This document shows, one piece after another, positions 1-9,415 of a stretch of DNA of 45,769 nucleotides (position 1 is the first letter of the stretch; each line of letters opens with the position of its first letter). A model generated the notes under the pieces. That model was not told the DNA's origin. It saw nothing but the letters and a program-made list of their open reading frames with translations, and did not search any database. Location: positions 1 through 45,769 of the forward strand of contig JADGBW010000012.1 of the NCBI GenBank assembly GCA_015231305.1. The letters are read 5' to 3'. Made by a program: the position numbers and the translations under genes. Origin of the DNA: Magnetococcales bacterium (GTDB taxonomy: Bacteria > Pseudomonadota > Magnetococcia > Magnetococcales > JADFYX01).

Positions 1-122
1 CGTAAGATATTGGTTTATCTGGTGTATTTGGGGAAATCGCAGTCACCTTGTTGGTAATAAGATTTGTCCTAAATATGCCAGGTTAATCAATGACTTGCGT
101 AAGGTGCGTGGCGACAACTGCC
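1..122 (+). repeat. Hairpin/MITE-like intergenic element, copy 1 (truncated by window edge)
   Basis: Closely matches the reverse complement of 23784-23928 (CGTAAGATATTGGTTTATCTGGTGTATTTGGGGAAATCGCAGTCACCTTGTTGGT... through GGTGCGTGGCGACAACTGCC); the two halves are imperfectly self-complementary. Confidence 0.75.
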
Positions 123-147
123 GGATCTAAGTTAAACCTAATAAATT

Positions 148-290
148 GCAATTGTCACCACCCGTCGGCGCAAGATATTGATTAACCAAGCATATCAATG
201 GAAACTATGACCACCAACAAGGTGACTACAATTTGCAATGATACACCTGATAAAATAATATTTTATGCCATACATGCACTGCAAAATACC
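148..290 (-). repeat. Hairpin/MITE-like element, diverged copy 2, inverted relative to copy 1
   Basis: Recognisable but decayed alignment to 23784-23928: ATTGTCACCACCC..GGCGCAAGATATTGATTAACC...ACCACCAACAAGGTGACTAC...ATACACCTGATAAAATAATATTTTATGCCATACATGCA. Confidence 0.5.
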
Positions 291-345
291 TAATTTCGTT
301 TAAAACGTGTAGAAGAGCAAACTGTAGAAGGGATATTTAAAAGCA

Positions 346-1254
346 GTGTTAAATATAAGACACTATAGAGAAAAAACTGCAAAACAATTTTTTCTTTTGG
401 CTCTAATGTGGCTATTTTTGTTACCTACACAGGCTAATGCGCAAAAAGCTACAATGGAGTGGCTAATATTTGATTTTGCCCCTATTTATATTGTCGCAGG
501 CCAAGGCAAAAATAGTGGGTTTGTTGATGGTATGGAAAATTATGTTAAGGAACGCTTACCGCAATACCGTCACAAACGAACCATTAGCAATATAAAACGC
601 CTTCTAGCAATTTTAAAAAACAGACGCCAAGCTTGTGCTTCAGGATTACTCTGGTCGCCAGAACAGGCAGAATATATTGAGTATGCCATCCCCTCTATGT
701 TTGTTTTCCCGGCCCACTTTGTTATAAAGTCTGAGAGGCTTAAATCATTTAAACCTTTAATGAATAAAGCAGGAGAGCTCTCCTTAAAAAAAATGCTTAA
801 GGAGTCTAAACTTGTTTTAGGCTATGCCAAACAGAGGTATTACTCCACTGCATTAGCACCTATTATTAAAAAATATGCAAATGAAAACAATAGCTTTGCC
901 TCTCATCGCCAAGCAGTAACTAAACCTCTTTTAAATATGCTCTATAAAGGCCGTTTTGATTATACAATCGCCTTCTTAGAGGAGGTATCGTACTTAAGCG
1001 AGGAGTTAAACATACCTTCAGGTAGCTTTATAACCGTACCCATTGCTGAGTCTAACGATACACAGTTTAGCCTATTTGGATGCCCAAAAAGTGAATGGGG
1101 CCGTAAAAAAATTAGTGAGATAAACGCAATAATAAAAGATGCTCGTTATAATCCGGCATTCTACAACCATTATTTAAAGTGGTTAGATGAGCAATCTCGA
1201 AACAGATATAAAAAATTAATTGAAAAAGGCTTTGAAAACCACCCACTACGATAA
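346..1254 (+). CDS. Periplasmic substrate-binding-like protein (SBP_bac_3 / TIGR02285-like)
   Basis: GTG start; N-terminal signal peptide (FFLLALMWLFLLPTQANA); MEWLIFDFAPIYIVAGQGKNSGFVDGM pattern typical of the family. Confidence 0.65.
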   Translation: MLNIRHYREKTAKQFFLLALMWLFLLPTQANAQKATMEWLIFDFAPIYIVAGQGKNSGFVDGMENYVKERLPQYRHKRTISNIKRLLAILKNRRQACASGLLWSPEQAEYIEYAIPSMFVFPAHFVIKSERLKSFKPLMNKAGELSLKKMLKESKLVLGYAKQRYYSTALAPIIKKYANENNSFASHRQAVTKPLLNMLYKGRFDYTIAFLEEVSYLSEELNIPSGSFITVPIAESNDTQFSLFGCPKSEWGRKKISEINAIIKDARYNPAFYNHYLKWLDEQSRNRYKKLIEKGFENHPLR

Positions 1255-1291
1255 TTTGTTTAAGTTTGAAATCTTTATGTATAAATGTCTA

Positions 1292-3478
1292 CTATCTGCT
1301 TTCACACCATTTTTTCCATAGTTTTATATATACTTTTTCAACCTCTTCCACGTATAGCTGAGAATTTCCAAGGACTGAATTATCAAAACGACTACGTAGC
1401 TCTCTGCGTAAGGTTTTTAGCATCGCTATGTCATTGGCAAACTTAACTGCCAGATCCGTATAATCTGCTTCAGATTTTGCCCGCCACTCGTCTAGCCCTA
1501 ATACATGTAAAAGAGATGCTCCTGTTGGACCCACGGATACATTTTCACAGCTTAAAAGTGGTACACCCATACGTAATGATTCCAGAGTTGTTGTACCACC
1601 ATTATGAGGGAAAGGGTCTAACATTATATCTATTTGAGAGTGTGCTTTTAAGTGGTCTTGACGTGATGTAGTGCCTATTAAAATAAGACGTTCAGAAGCT
1701 ATTCCCAGTTTTAAAAAGGTTGCCTTAATAATTTCTACAGCTTCTTTATTATCTAATTCTCTTGTTTTTAAAAACAGTTTTGCAGTTGGTATTTTATGTA
1801 ATATATCAGACCATAATTTATAAACATCGTTGTTGTATTTTAAAATGCGATTAAAACCACCAAACGTTATATATCCATTTTTACAGACTGGTGGTGGTGA
1901 TACCTCAGGTAATAAAGTGTCTGAGTGTAGGTGAATAAAACACGTAAGGTCAATAACCTCTTCACAATATTTATGCCTTAATGACAGGGGTAAAAATATG
2001 GGGTCAGCAATAAGATAGTCCATAGCAACCATACCAGTGCCTTTAGGATACCCCCATGCTGAAATTTGTATTGGAGCTGGCTTTCTGGCAAACACTAACA
2101 ATCTGTTGCCAACAGTATGCCCTGATAGATCAATTAAAATATCAATTTTATCTTTGTTTATCTGCTCAACCAAAGTTAAGTCATCCATTGCAACAGTTGA
2201 AACCCACTTTGTTGATTTTTCTTTAAACTTAAACGTGAGATCATCTTCTACCCTGTTTCCGGCATAACAATAAACCTGGAACTTATCAATATTATAACTA
2301 AGCAACATAGGCCCAAAAATATGGGCTGCTGAATGTTTCTTAAAATCAGCACCTACATAACCAATGCGTAGTTTTTTTATTGGGTCTGGTGGGTTGCTAT
2401 GTGTAGGCCAACACGCTTGCAAGGGTTTAGCATGTATTTCGGCCCATTTTTTTCGTTCTAAATGTGATAAATCTATTTTTACATCTGATATCATGTCGAT
2501 ACAAAAAATAAGACTATCATGTGTGTTTACAAAATCGGGCCTTATTGATAGTGCTTTTTTATATTGTGCTATGGCTTCTTTTATCTTTCCCAAGCTTTGC
2601 AATAAATCACCATAACCGCTATAAGCTTTTGCAAAATTTGGGTTAATTGCTATTGCTTTTTGGTAACATTCTTCTGCTTTATCAAGCTTATCTTGTTTAT
2701 AATATGCATTGCCCAAATTAAAATAAGCATCTGCATTATCTGGATTTAATGCTATTGATTTTTTATAACATTTAATAGCATCGTCTAACTTTCCCAGTTC
2801 TTTTAATGAATACCCAAGGTTATTACAGATATTTGCAGAATTAGGCTGAAGATTAAGAGCTTTTTTATAAATGCTAACAGCATCTTTTAAAGCTCCTTTT
2901 TTATGATGGGCAGCAGCAATATAGTTATAAGCTTCTATATATTCTGGGTTGATAGTTATAACGTTTTTAAAACTAATAATAGCTTCATCTAATTTATTTT
3001 GGGTAAAGAGAGTTATACCAAGATTATATTGGGCTATTTCACTATTAGGCTTAATTTTTATTGCTTTGTGGAAAGTAGCTACCGCCTTATCTAATTTTCC
3101 TTGTTCTTTTAAGGTTAGCCCTAAAACATTATGTGCTTCATAATAAGTTGGCTTCAGTGATATTGCTTTTGTTAAAGCTTTTAAAGCATCTTCTTGTCGC
3201 CCTAATTTGTGTAGTGAAATACCAATATTATAGTATAACCAAGCTTGAGAGTTATCTATTTGTTCGGCACGTAAAAAAAGGTCTACTGCTAAATCGTGAA
3301 GATCTTTATTTTGTGCAATAACACCTAGTAAATTTATAGCATTTAAATGATTAGGAGCAATTTTAATAATAGCGGTACACAGTTTATCAGCCTCTGTAAA
3401 ACGCAAGGCACTGAAATGGTCTAAAGCTTGGGCGTACGCTTCGTCAATTGTTAGATTTGCTGGATTATTTTCATTCAT
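1292..3478 (-). CDS. TPR protein with C-terminal SPINDLY/O-GlcNAc-transferase (GT41-like) domain
   Basis: About ten TPR units (e.g. AYFNLGNAYYKQDKLDKAEECYQKAIAINPN) followed by LRIGYVGADFKKHSAAHIFGPML...QISAWGYPKGTGMVAMDYLIADP...LDPFPHNGGTTTLESLRMGVPLLS. Confidence 0.88.
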   Translation of the reverse strand: MNENNPANLTIDEAYAQALDHFSALRFTEADKLCTAIIKIAPNHLNAINLLGVIAQNKDLHDLAVDLFLRAEQIDNSQAWLYYNIGISLHKLGRQEDALKALTKAISLKPTYYEAHNVLGLTLKEQGKLDKAVATFHKAIKIKPNSEIAQYNLGITLFTQNKLDEAIISFKNVITINPEYIEAYNYIAAAHHKKGALKDAVSIYKKALNLQPNSANICNNLGYSLKELGKLDDAIKCYKKSIALNPDNADAYFNLGNAYYKQDKLDKAEECYQKAIAINPNFAKAYSGYGDLLQSLGKIKEAIAQYKKALSIRPDFVNTHDSLIFCIDMISDVKIDLSHLERKKWAEIHAKPLQACWPTHSNPPDPIKKLRIGYVGADFKKHSAAHIFGPMLLSYNIDKFQVYCYAGNRVEDDLTFKFKEKSTKWVSTVAMDDLTLVEQINKDKIDILIDLSGHTVGNRLLVFARKPAPIQISAWGYPKGTGMVAMDYLIADPIFLPLSLRHKYCEEVIDLTCFIHLHSDTLLPEVSPPPVCKNGYITFGGFNRILKYNNDVYKLWSDILHKIPTAKLFLKTRELDNKEAVEIIKATFLKLGIASERLILIGTTSRQDHLKAHSQIDIMLDPFPHNGGTTTLESLRMGVPLLSCENVSVGPTGASLLHVLGLDEWRAKSEADYTDLAVKFANDIAMLKTLRRELRSRFDNSVLGNSQLYVEEVEKVYIKLWKKWCESR

Positions 3479-3632
3479 TTTTTAATTAACCAATGAATCT
3501 TATCCCCATTTTGTAAGTAAAAAGCCGTAAAATTTAGGGAACAATTTTCACTATTAGGCAAATTTTGCTTTCATTAAGTTAGCAAAATTGGTTTTTAATA
3601 AACAAATAATCTATATTAAACTCTCATTAATT

Positions 3633-3652
3633 CTAACTTATCGGTAAGTTAG
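3633..3652. other. Perfect 8-bp stem / TCGG-loop palindrome (CTAACTTA-TCGG-TAAGTTAG)
   Basis: Directly readable inverted repeat immediately upstream of the sigma-54-like element. Confidence 0.5.
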
Positions 3653-3657
3653 GGTCG

Positions 3658-3674
3658 TTGGCACGAAACACGCA
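3658..3674 (+). promoter_or_regulatory. Candidate sigma-54 (RpoN) -24/-12 promoter
   Basis: TTGGCACGAAACACGCA: GG-N10-GC spacing and TTGGCACG match the -24/-12 consensus (TTGGCACG-N4-TTGCW) except TT to AC before the -12 GC. Confidence 0.45.
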
Positions 3675-3737
3675 GTTAGTGAAAGTAAGAAAGCATGAAC
3701 ATAATGTTGAATACTTTTTTATTATTAGGAAAAAAAA

Positions 3738-3866
3738 ATGCGTGTATTAATAAAGATAGACGACAAACCTCTGTTTGCACAACGCAAAGTAATTAACCAT
3801 ACAACAAGAAAAGCAGTGCTGTTTCTGTTTGTTATATGGGTGGGTTTTTTTCTATTAGGAATATAG
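3738..3866 (+). CDS. Putative 42-aa single-TM membrane microprotein
   Basis: ATG...TAG ORF encoding MRVLIKIDDKPLFAQRKVINHTTRKAVLFLFVIWVGFFLLGI, with upstream TTAGGAAAA; basic N-terminus then a hydrophobic helix. Not in the supplied track, presumably because of length. Confidence 0.4.
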   Translation: MRVLIKIDDKPLFAQRKVINHTTRKAVLFLFVIWVGFFLLGI

Positions 3867-3907
3867 AGGTTTGAGTTAAAAAAATATTAAGAGTGAAATT
3901 ATTTATG

Positions 3908-5407
3908 CTAGCTCGCCAAGTTAATGTTCATACTATCAGCCATTTTATGCACAAGCTCTAAAGCCTCTTCAAACTCGTACTGGCTGACCATCTCTTGCAC
4001 CTGCTTGACAACATCTTCCATATCGGTTCCTGAAACCTCAGAAAACAGTCTTGAAGCTAGGTTTTTTGAGTCAGGGTCATCATCAGAGAGCAAGGCTACA
4101 AGCTCCACAATAATTGGCTCTACCACTTTTACGTCCACCTGCCCCTTTTCATCTTCTGTCTCTTCTTGGGTCAAACTAGCAGGCTCAGCAACCATCTCTT
4201 GCATATCTTTAACTGAAGGCAGGTTGCCATCTTGATCTACCTTAAAAGGCACTTTTACCCTATATAGCCTATAGTTGTCTTTAAACTTAGCAGACATTTT
4301 ATCTACATCTGCTTGATTTAAAACAGTATCTTTAGAAATTACTCCACTATCTCCAGGCAGTTCAATATCTTCATCAAGCAACATTCCTGGAGTTAATTTT
4401 TTTTGCGACAAAGCGCAAGAAATCCACTCCATCTTACCCACAACTTCTCTTAATGCTTGCACTAGCATAGAGTCATGCTGTGCATCTTTTTCTATTTTAT
4501 TAAGAGCAACAGAAGAGCTATCACCCAAAAGCTTATGGTCAAAGTCTATTATTAGACGCAGTAACTGCATGCCAATGGTGTATGTATCTCTTTCTGTGAC
4601 TTTATCGGGGTAATCACCTTTTTTAGGTAGTGGGGCTAGTTGGTTTTCAATGATTGCTGAAACAGTCTCAAGCCGAGGAACCTGAGCCAGTGCACGACCA
4701 CCTATTTCTGCTTGATTTTTAAAAAGGTTTAAAAATTTAATAGAGACCCCCTGACCAGTAGAGTATCTGTTCATCTCTTCTGCTGACAGGGCCACTAGAC
4801 CAATTTGCGAAAGTGTAGCTGCCAAATTTAGCTGCCATTTATCTTCAACTATTTCAAGCTCATCAACCATGCCCTCCATAAAAGCTCTTAGGCGTGAAGC
4901 GCGGAAATATGCCGAAGGGTTGGCCCATGATAGAAGGCTGGAAATTACATACATTGACCCAACAAGGGTTTGATCCAACATTTCGAGATTTTCATCCAGC
5001 AATCTTTTTGCCTCTTGTTGGGCATCAGCAAGATCAAGCTGAGTTTGCACACGAACTTTAACAATTTCAGGGTTTATGGGTTTAGCTATATAATCAGCAG
5101 CTCCTATTGCAAACCCCTCTTTTTCGTCCCCTGTACCTGTTTTAGCAGTTACAAATATTATGGGTATCTCTTTGGTGTTATCATCGGCCTTAAGAGTTCG
5201 ACAAACTTCAAAACCGTCCATGTCCGGCATCATTACATCTAATAAAATAAGGTCTGGCCTCTGTTTGGACCTAGCAATTTTTAAGGCTCGCTCTCCATTT
5301 AAGGCCACTTTAATTTTATAGTTTTCACGCAGAATACCGCTTAACACATCGAGGTTTTCTGGTGCATCATCCACTAGTAAGATGAGTTTTTTTTCTGGCA
5401 GGCCCAT
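3908..5407 (-). CDS. Response regulator: REC + degenerate HD-GYP-like domain + C-terminal helical module
   Basis: REC motifs (LVDDAPEN, LLDVMMPDMDG, VTAK, KPI). The HD-GYP-like middle lacks HD (AATLSQIGLVAL) and HHE (IIENQLAPLPKKGDYP). Confidence 0.7.
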   Translation of the reverse strand: MGLPEKKLILLVDDAPENLDVLSGILRENYKIKVALNGERALKIARSKQRPDLILLDVMMPDMDGFEVCRTLKADDNTKEIPIIFVTAKTGTGDEKEGFAIGAADYIAKPINPEIVKVRVQTQLDLADAQQEAKRLLDENLEMLDQTLVGSMYVISSLLSWANPSAYFRASRLRAFMEGMVDELEIVEDKWQLNLAATLSQIGLVALSAEEMNRYSTGQGVSIKFLNLFKNQAEIGGRALAQVPRLETVSAIIENQLAPLPKKGDYPDKVTERDTYTIGMQLLRLIIDFDHKLLGDSSSVALNKIEKDAQHDSMLVQALREVVGKMEWISCALSQKKLTPGMLLDEDIELPGDSGVISKDTVLNQADVDKMSAKFKDNYRLYRVKVPFKVDQDGNLPSVKDMQEMVAEPASLTQEETEDEKGQVDVKVVEPIIVELVALLSDDDPDSKNLASRLFSEVSGTDMEDVVKQVQEMVSQYEFEEALELVHKMADSMNINLAS

Positions 5408-5514
5408 TTAAACACCCTGTATAGGTAAAATAAAAAGCTAAAGTTAGGTAACTATACTTTCACACTATGCTAACCGCAAAGATATTAATAATTGATCATA
5501 AAACAGCACCATAG

Positions 5515-8500
5515 TCAATAATTTGCATTGCTGTCTAACTCCTTATCTAACAGTTTTAGACACTGCAACGCCTCGTCAAAATCGTAACCATCTATGGCTT
5601 TCTCTATTCTGCGTAAAGTTACTTCAAAACTGCTTCCTGCTAATTTTTCTCTAATTATTTCTACAACTTCAGTGGCATCAACATCATCATCTTCTAAAAA
5701 CTCACGTAAACGCTCTATTTCAGGTTTTATTGTTGCAATATCAACTTTTATGGATTTAGCAGCAACTGGCACATCATCTTTATCCAGTGTATCTATTGCT
5801 GTGATGACTTTATCCAGATTTTCTTTAACAACTGGCAACAATTTTTTAATCAGTTCGTCTCTCTCCTGGATAGCCTTCTCTAGAGATGCTGCAACTGTTT
5901 GTAAATCTACTGCACCAATGTTACCAGCAACCCCTTTAAGAGTATGTGCTAAACGCTCTGATAACTCATTGTCACCACTGTCTATTGCAGACTCTATTTG
6001 CTCTGTTACTCCCTCTTGGTTATCACGGAATTTTTTAAGCAATTTGCGATAAGATTTTACATTTCCCCCAATACGGGCCAGCCCAACTTCAACATTTATT
6101 CCTGCAAGCATTGGTATTTGATCAACATTGCTGGATTTTTCAGGAGTTGTTGGTATTTTTACAGCAACAGGGTTAGCTGGTTTAATCCATTTAGCCATGG
6201 TGTTAAACATATCATACACGTTAATAGGCTTGCCGATATGGTCATTCATGCCAGCATCTGTGGCTTTTTCTAAGTCGCCAGACATCACATTGGCAGTCAT
6301 GGCTATTATTGGTAGATCTTTAAATTTATCTTGTTTACGTATTTCACGACAAGCAGAATAACCATCCATTACAGGCATCTGCACATCCATTAACACCCCA
6401 TCAAACTGCTCACCAGAATTTATAATATCAAGGGCAAGTTGCCCATTTAAGGCAGTTTTGGCGGTAATTCCACCATTTGCAAGCAGCTCTAAGGCTAGTT
6501 CCTGATTAATTTCATTATCTTCAACTAACAATATATAGGCTCCTCCTAAAGTTTGAATGGCTGCTACATTCTCCTTTGTGCCTCTGTCTATACCGTCATT
6601 ACGCACAATACCCCGGCCTAAAACTTCACCTATTGCATCTAACAGTGATGACGGTGTAACCGGTTTTGCCAAGATAGACTTAAGAACAACCCCGCTTTTT
6701 ACAGCAGACTTCATAGCATCCTCACGGCTAAAAGCCGTAACCATAATTACGGCTGGTGGCGCAATTTGAGTCTGCTTTTGTAGTTGCTGCATGCAGGTTA
6801 TACCGTCCATTTCTGGCATCTGCCAATCCATAAGCACAACATCAAAGGCTATTTCTTTAGCATTGGCTTCTGCAATCTCTTTTAGTGCCGAAATACCATC
6901 ATTAACCACAACCACTTCCATACCAAAGCTCAACGCCATGGTAGCAAGAATTTCACTTGCCGATGTGTTATCGTCAACAACCAAAACTCTAAGCCCACTA
7001 AGCTCTTCTCTATTTACGACCATTCTTGGTTTTGGCTTGTCCTGAACACCCAGTCGGGCGGTAAAGTTAAATGTGCTGCCAACACCTGCTTTGCTATCAA
7101 TCCAAATTTCACCATCCATCATCTCGGTTAACCGCTTTGAGATGGTAAGACCAAGGCCAGTACCGCCATATTTACGAGAGGTTGAACTATCGGCTTGGGA
7201 GAACGATTTAAAAAGCTTGCCCTGCTGTTCAGTTGTCATACCAATACCGGTATCACTTACAGCAAAGTGGATAAGTGCTGCTCCATCGAACTCCTCTTTT
7301 ACCTTTATGGTAACAATAATTTCACCACTATGGGTAAACTTAACTGCATTATTGCCAAGGTTAACTAAAATTTGACCAAGGCGTAGGGGGTCACCAATTA
7401 GGGCTGTGGGTAGGTCAGGGTCTGTAGCAAAGAGAAACTCAAGACCTTTCTCTTCTGCTTTTAGGCCAACTAGGTTTGAGAGATTATCTAAAACATCTTC
7501 TATGCGAAAATCCACCACCTCCATATCCAGCTTGCCAGCCTCTATTTTAGAAAAGTCTAGGATATCATTGATAATACCCAATAAGGCTTCAGCGGAACGG
7601 TTTACTTTACCAATATAGTTACGCTGTTTTTTGTCTAGCTGGGTTTGTAGAGCCAAATAAGACATACCGATAATGGCGTTCATGGGTGTTCTTATTTCGT
7701 GGGACATGTTGGCTAAAAAGTCAGATTTTGCTACAGATGCCTCTTCAGCCTTTAACTTCTCTTCATCCAGGTCTTCCATCATATTAAGCATTGCCAACTG
7801 TGCATCATCTAATTCGGCAAGCTGATTGCGCATACTATCTTCTAGCTCTTTTTGTTTGGTTAAATCTAAAATTGCACCCACCAAAGTTGGCAGTTCTTCT
7901 CCATCCGCAAATTTTACAATGCCCTGTTCATGGACAAAACGAATTTCACCTTTGTTATCAAACAGCCGATAGTCAACTGTATAACTTGTACACTTTACTA
8001 CAGCATTGCTAATAGTCTCTTTTACCAACGAAGTATCTTCAGGGTGGATTAAGCTAAAAAATGTTCTTACTTGGTTGTTGATAAAATCAGAAGGGGCATA
8101 TCCACTTAAAGCTTCAATTTCATCACTTATAAAAATCATGGTCCAATCACTATCAAAGTGACATTCATATATAGTGGCTGGTACGGTCTCAACCAAATTT
8201 CTAAAATGTTCTTCTCTTGCAACAACCTGTGCCTCAACATGTTTTCGTTGGGTTATGTCACTCACAGAACCACTGGTACGCAACGCCCTACCCTTGTTAT
8301 CTCGCAGTGATTTAGCCCGTGATTGAAACCAACGATACTCCCCCTGCTTTGTTTTCATGCGGTATTCAATGTCATATACCACATCTTTATCCAGGTGCTC
8401 TTTAAAAGCTTGTACAGCCCTATTTTTGTCATCAGGATGCAGAAGAGATTTCCACCTGCCCTTTTCATGTACCAACTCTCCCTCTTGATAACCTAACATT

Positions 8501-9384
8501 TCAGAAAAACGTGGGGAGAACCAATTTGTCTGCTTTAGGCAATCATACTCCCAAAAACCATCACCCGAGCCAGCCACAGCTAGCGCAAAACGTTCTTGAT
8601 TCTCTTCAGATTTTTTAGCTAGGATACTAAATGGGTCAGTCAGCAGATTTTTAACAATCGCCTGATAAATCATCCAAAAAGAGAGAAATTTAAAAAGATG
8701 ACCAACTACAAAAGGCAAGCCATGAAAATCTGTATAAAAAGTAAAACACAGCTCAGCTCCTATGGTTAGCAACATGGAGAAAATCATGTAATATAAAACT
8801 TTAGGAGCCAGCCACTCTCTATATTTTATATAGAGAAATATAGAAACAACAAGTATGGCTATAACCGTGTATTCAACACCTATTTTAAATGCCGTCAACC
8901 CTCCTGCATCAAGCATTACGGGCTGGGTTAGCTCAAAAGATGCCCATACCGTAACAGCGGTTACAACCGCGCCACCATAAAGCATTTTTTGTACATTAAG
9001 CTTACGCTTTAAAAACAGAAGCGCAGTTAAAATTAAAAGTGCCTGAAAAAAACGTGCGTAAATCCATAAATGGAGTGTTATCTCTGCATTGGTTATTTCA
9101 AAAAATGGGATACCTTTTACCGTAAAGGTATGAAATGTATCCAGTACAGCAATCCAAAAATATCCGATACCCAGGTATACTAAAAAATCGTTTTTGGCAA
9201 AATTTCTGGTATTCAATGCAATTACCAACATTAAAATACCCACCACAACAGAGAAAAGCTCCGCTAAAGTGTGAAAAAACAACACTCCATTTAGCCAGCG
9301 AATTATCCCCAAACTTACCACCAACAAAACTGGGAATAACAGACCCAGCATATTGATATCTCTATTTTTTAAATAATCATTCAT
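5515..9384 (-). CDS. Hybrid sensor histidine kinase: MASE3-like membrane domain, PAS, PAS, HisKA, HATPase, REC, REC, Hpt
   Basis: N-terminal multi-TM region (FHTLAELFSVVVGILMLVIALN...DTFHTFTVKG); [42 protein letters not shown] and VLMDVQMPVMDG; AHTLKGVAGNIGA. Confidence 0.9.
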   Translation of the reverse strand: MNDYLKNRDINMLGLLFPVLLVVSLGIIRWLNGVLFFHTLAELFSVVVGILMLVIALNTRNFAKNDFLVYLGIGYFWIAVLDTFHTFTVKGIPFFEITNAEITLHLWIYARFFQALLILTALLFLKRKLNVQKMLYGGAVVTAVTVWASFELTQPVMLDAGGLTAFKIGVEYTVIAILVVSIFLYIKYREWLAPKVLYYMIFSMLLTIGAELCFTFYTDFHGLPFVVGHLFKFLSFWMIYQAIVKNLLTDPFSILAKKSEENQERFALAVAGSGDGFWEYDCLKQTNWFSPRFSEMLGYQEGELVHEKGRWKSLLHPDDKNRAVQAFKEHLDKDVVYDIEYRMKTKQGEYRWFQSRAKSLRDNKGRALRTSGSVSDITQRKHVEAQVVAREEHFRNLVETVPATIYECHFDSDWTMIFISDEIEALSGYAPSDFINNQVRTFFSLIHPEDTSLVKETISNAVVKCTSYTVDYRLFDNKGEIRFVHEQGIVKFADGEELPTLVGAILDLTKQKELEDSMRNQLAELDDAQLAMLNMMEDLDEEKLKAEEASVAKSDFLANMSHEIRTPMNAIIGMSYLALQTQLDKKQRNYIGKVNRSAEALLGIINDILDFSKIEAGKLDMEVVDFRIEDVLDNLSNLVGLKAEEKGLEFLFATDPDLPTALIGDPLRLGQILVNLGNNAVKFTHSGEIIVTIKVKEEFDGAALIHFAVSDTGIGMTTEQQGKLFKSFSQADSSTSRKYGGTGLGLTISKRLTEMMDGEIWIDSKAGVGSTFNFTARLGVQDKPKPRMVVNREELSGLRVLVVDDNTSASEILATMALSFGMEVVVVNDGISALKEIAEANAKEIAFDVVLMDWQMPEMDGITCMQQLQKQTQIAPPAVIMVTAFSREDAMKSAVKSGVVLKSILAKPVTPSSLLDAIGEVLGRGIVRNDGIDRGTKENVAAIQTLGGAYILLVEDNEINQELALELLANGGITAKTALNGQLALDIINSGEQFDGVLMDVQMPVMDGYSACREIRKQDKFKDLPIIAMTANVMSGDLEKATDAGMNDHIGKPINVYDMFNTMAKWIKPANPVAVKIPTTPEKSSNVDQIPMLAGINVEVGLARIGGNVKSYRKLLKKFRDNQEGVTEQIESAIDSGDNELSERLAHTLKGVAGNIGAVDLQTVAASLEKAIQERDELIKKLLPVVKENLDKVITAIDTLDKDDVPVAAKSIKVDIATIKPEIERLREFLEDDDVDATEVVEIIREKLAGSSFEVTLRRIEKAIDGYDFDEALQCLKLLDKELDSNANY

Positions 9385-9415
9385 GAAATAACCACTTTGA
9401 AGCTATAAGAGTAAG

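Noticed and set aside
5594-7618. Numerous plus-strand ORFs antisense to the hybrid kinases (5594-6052, 7073-7375, etc.)
   Set aside because: They overlap strongly supported kinase coding sequence on the opposite strand and show no recognisable protein features.
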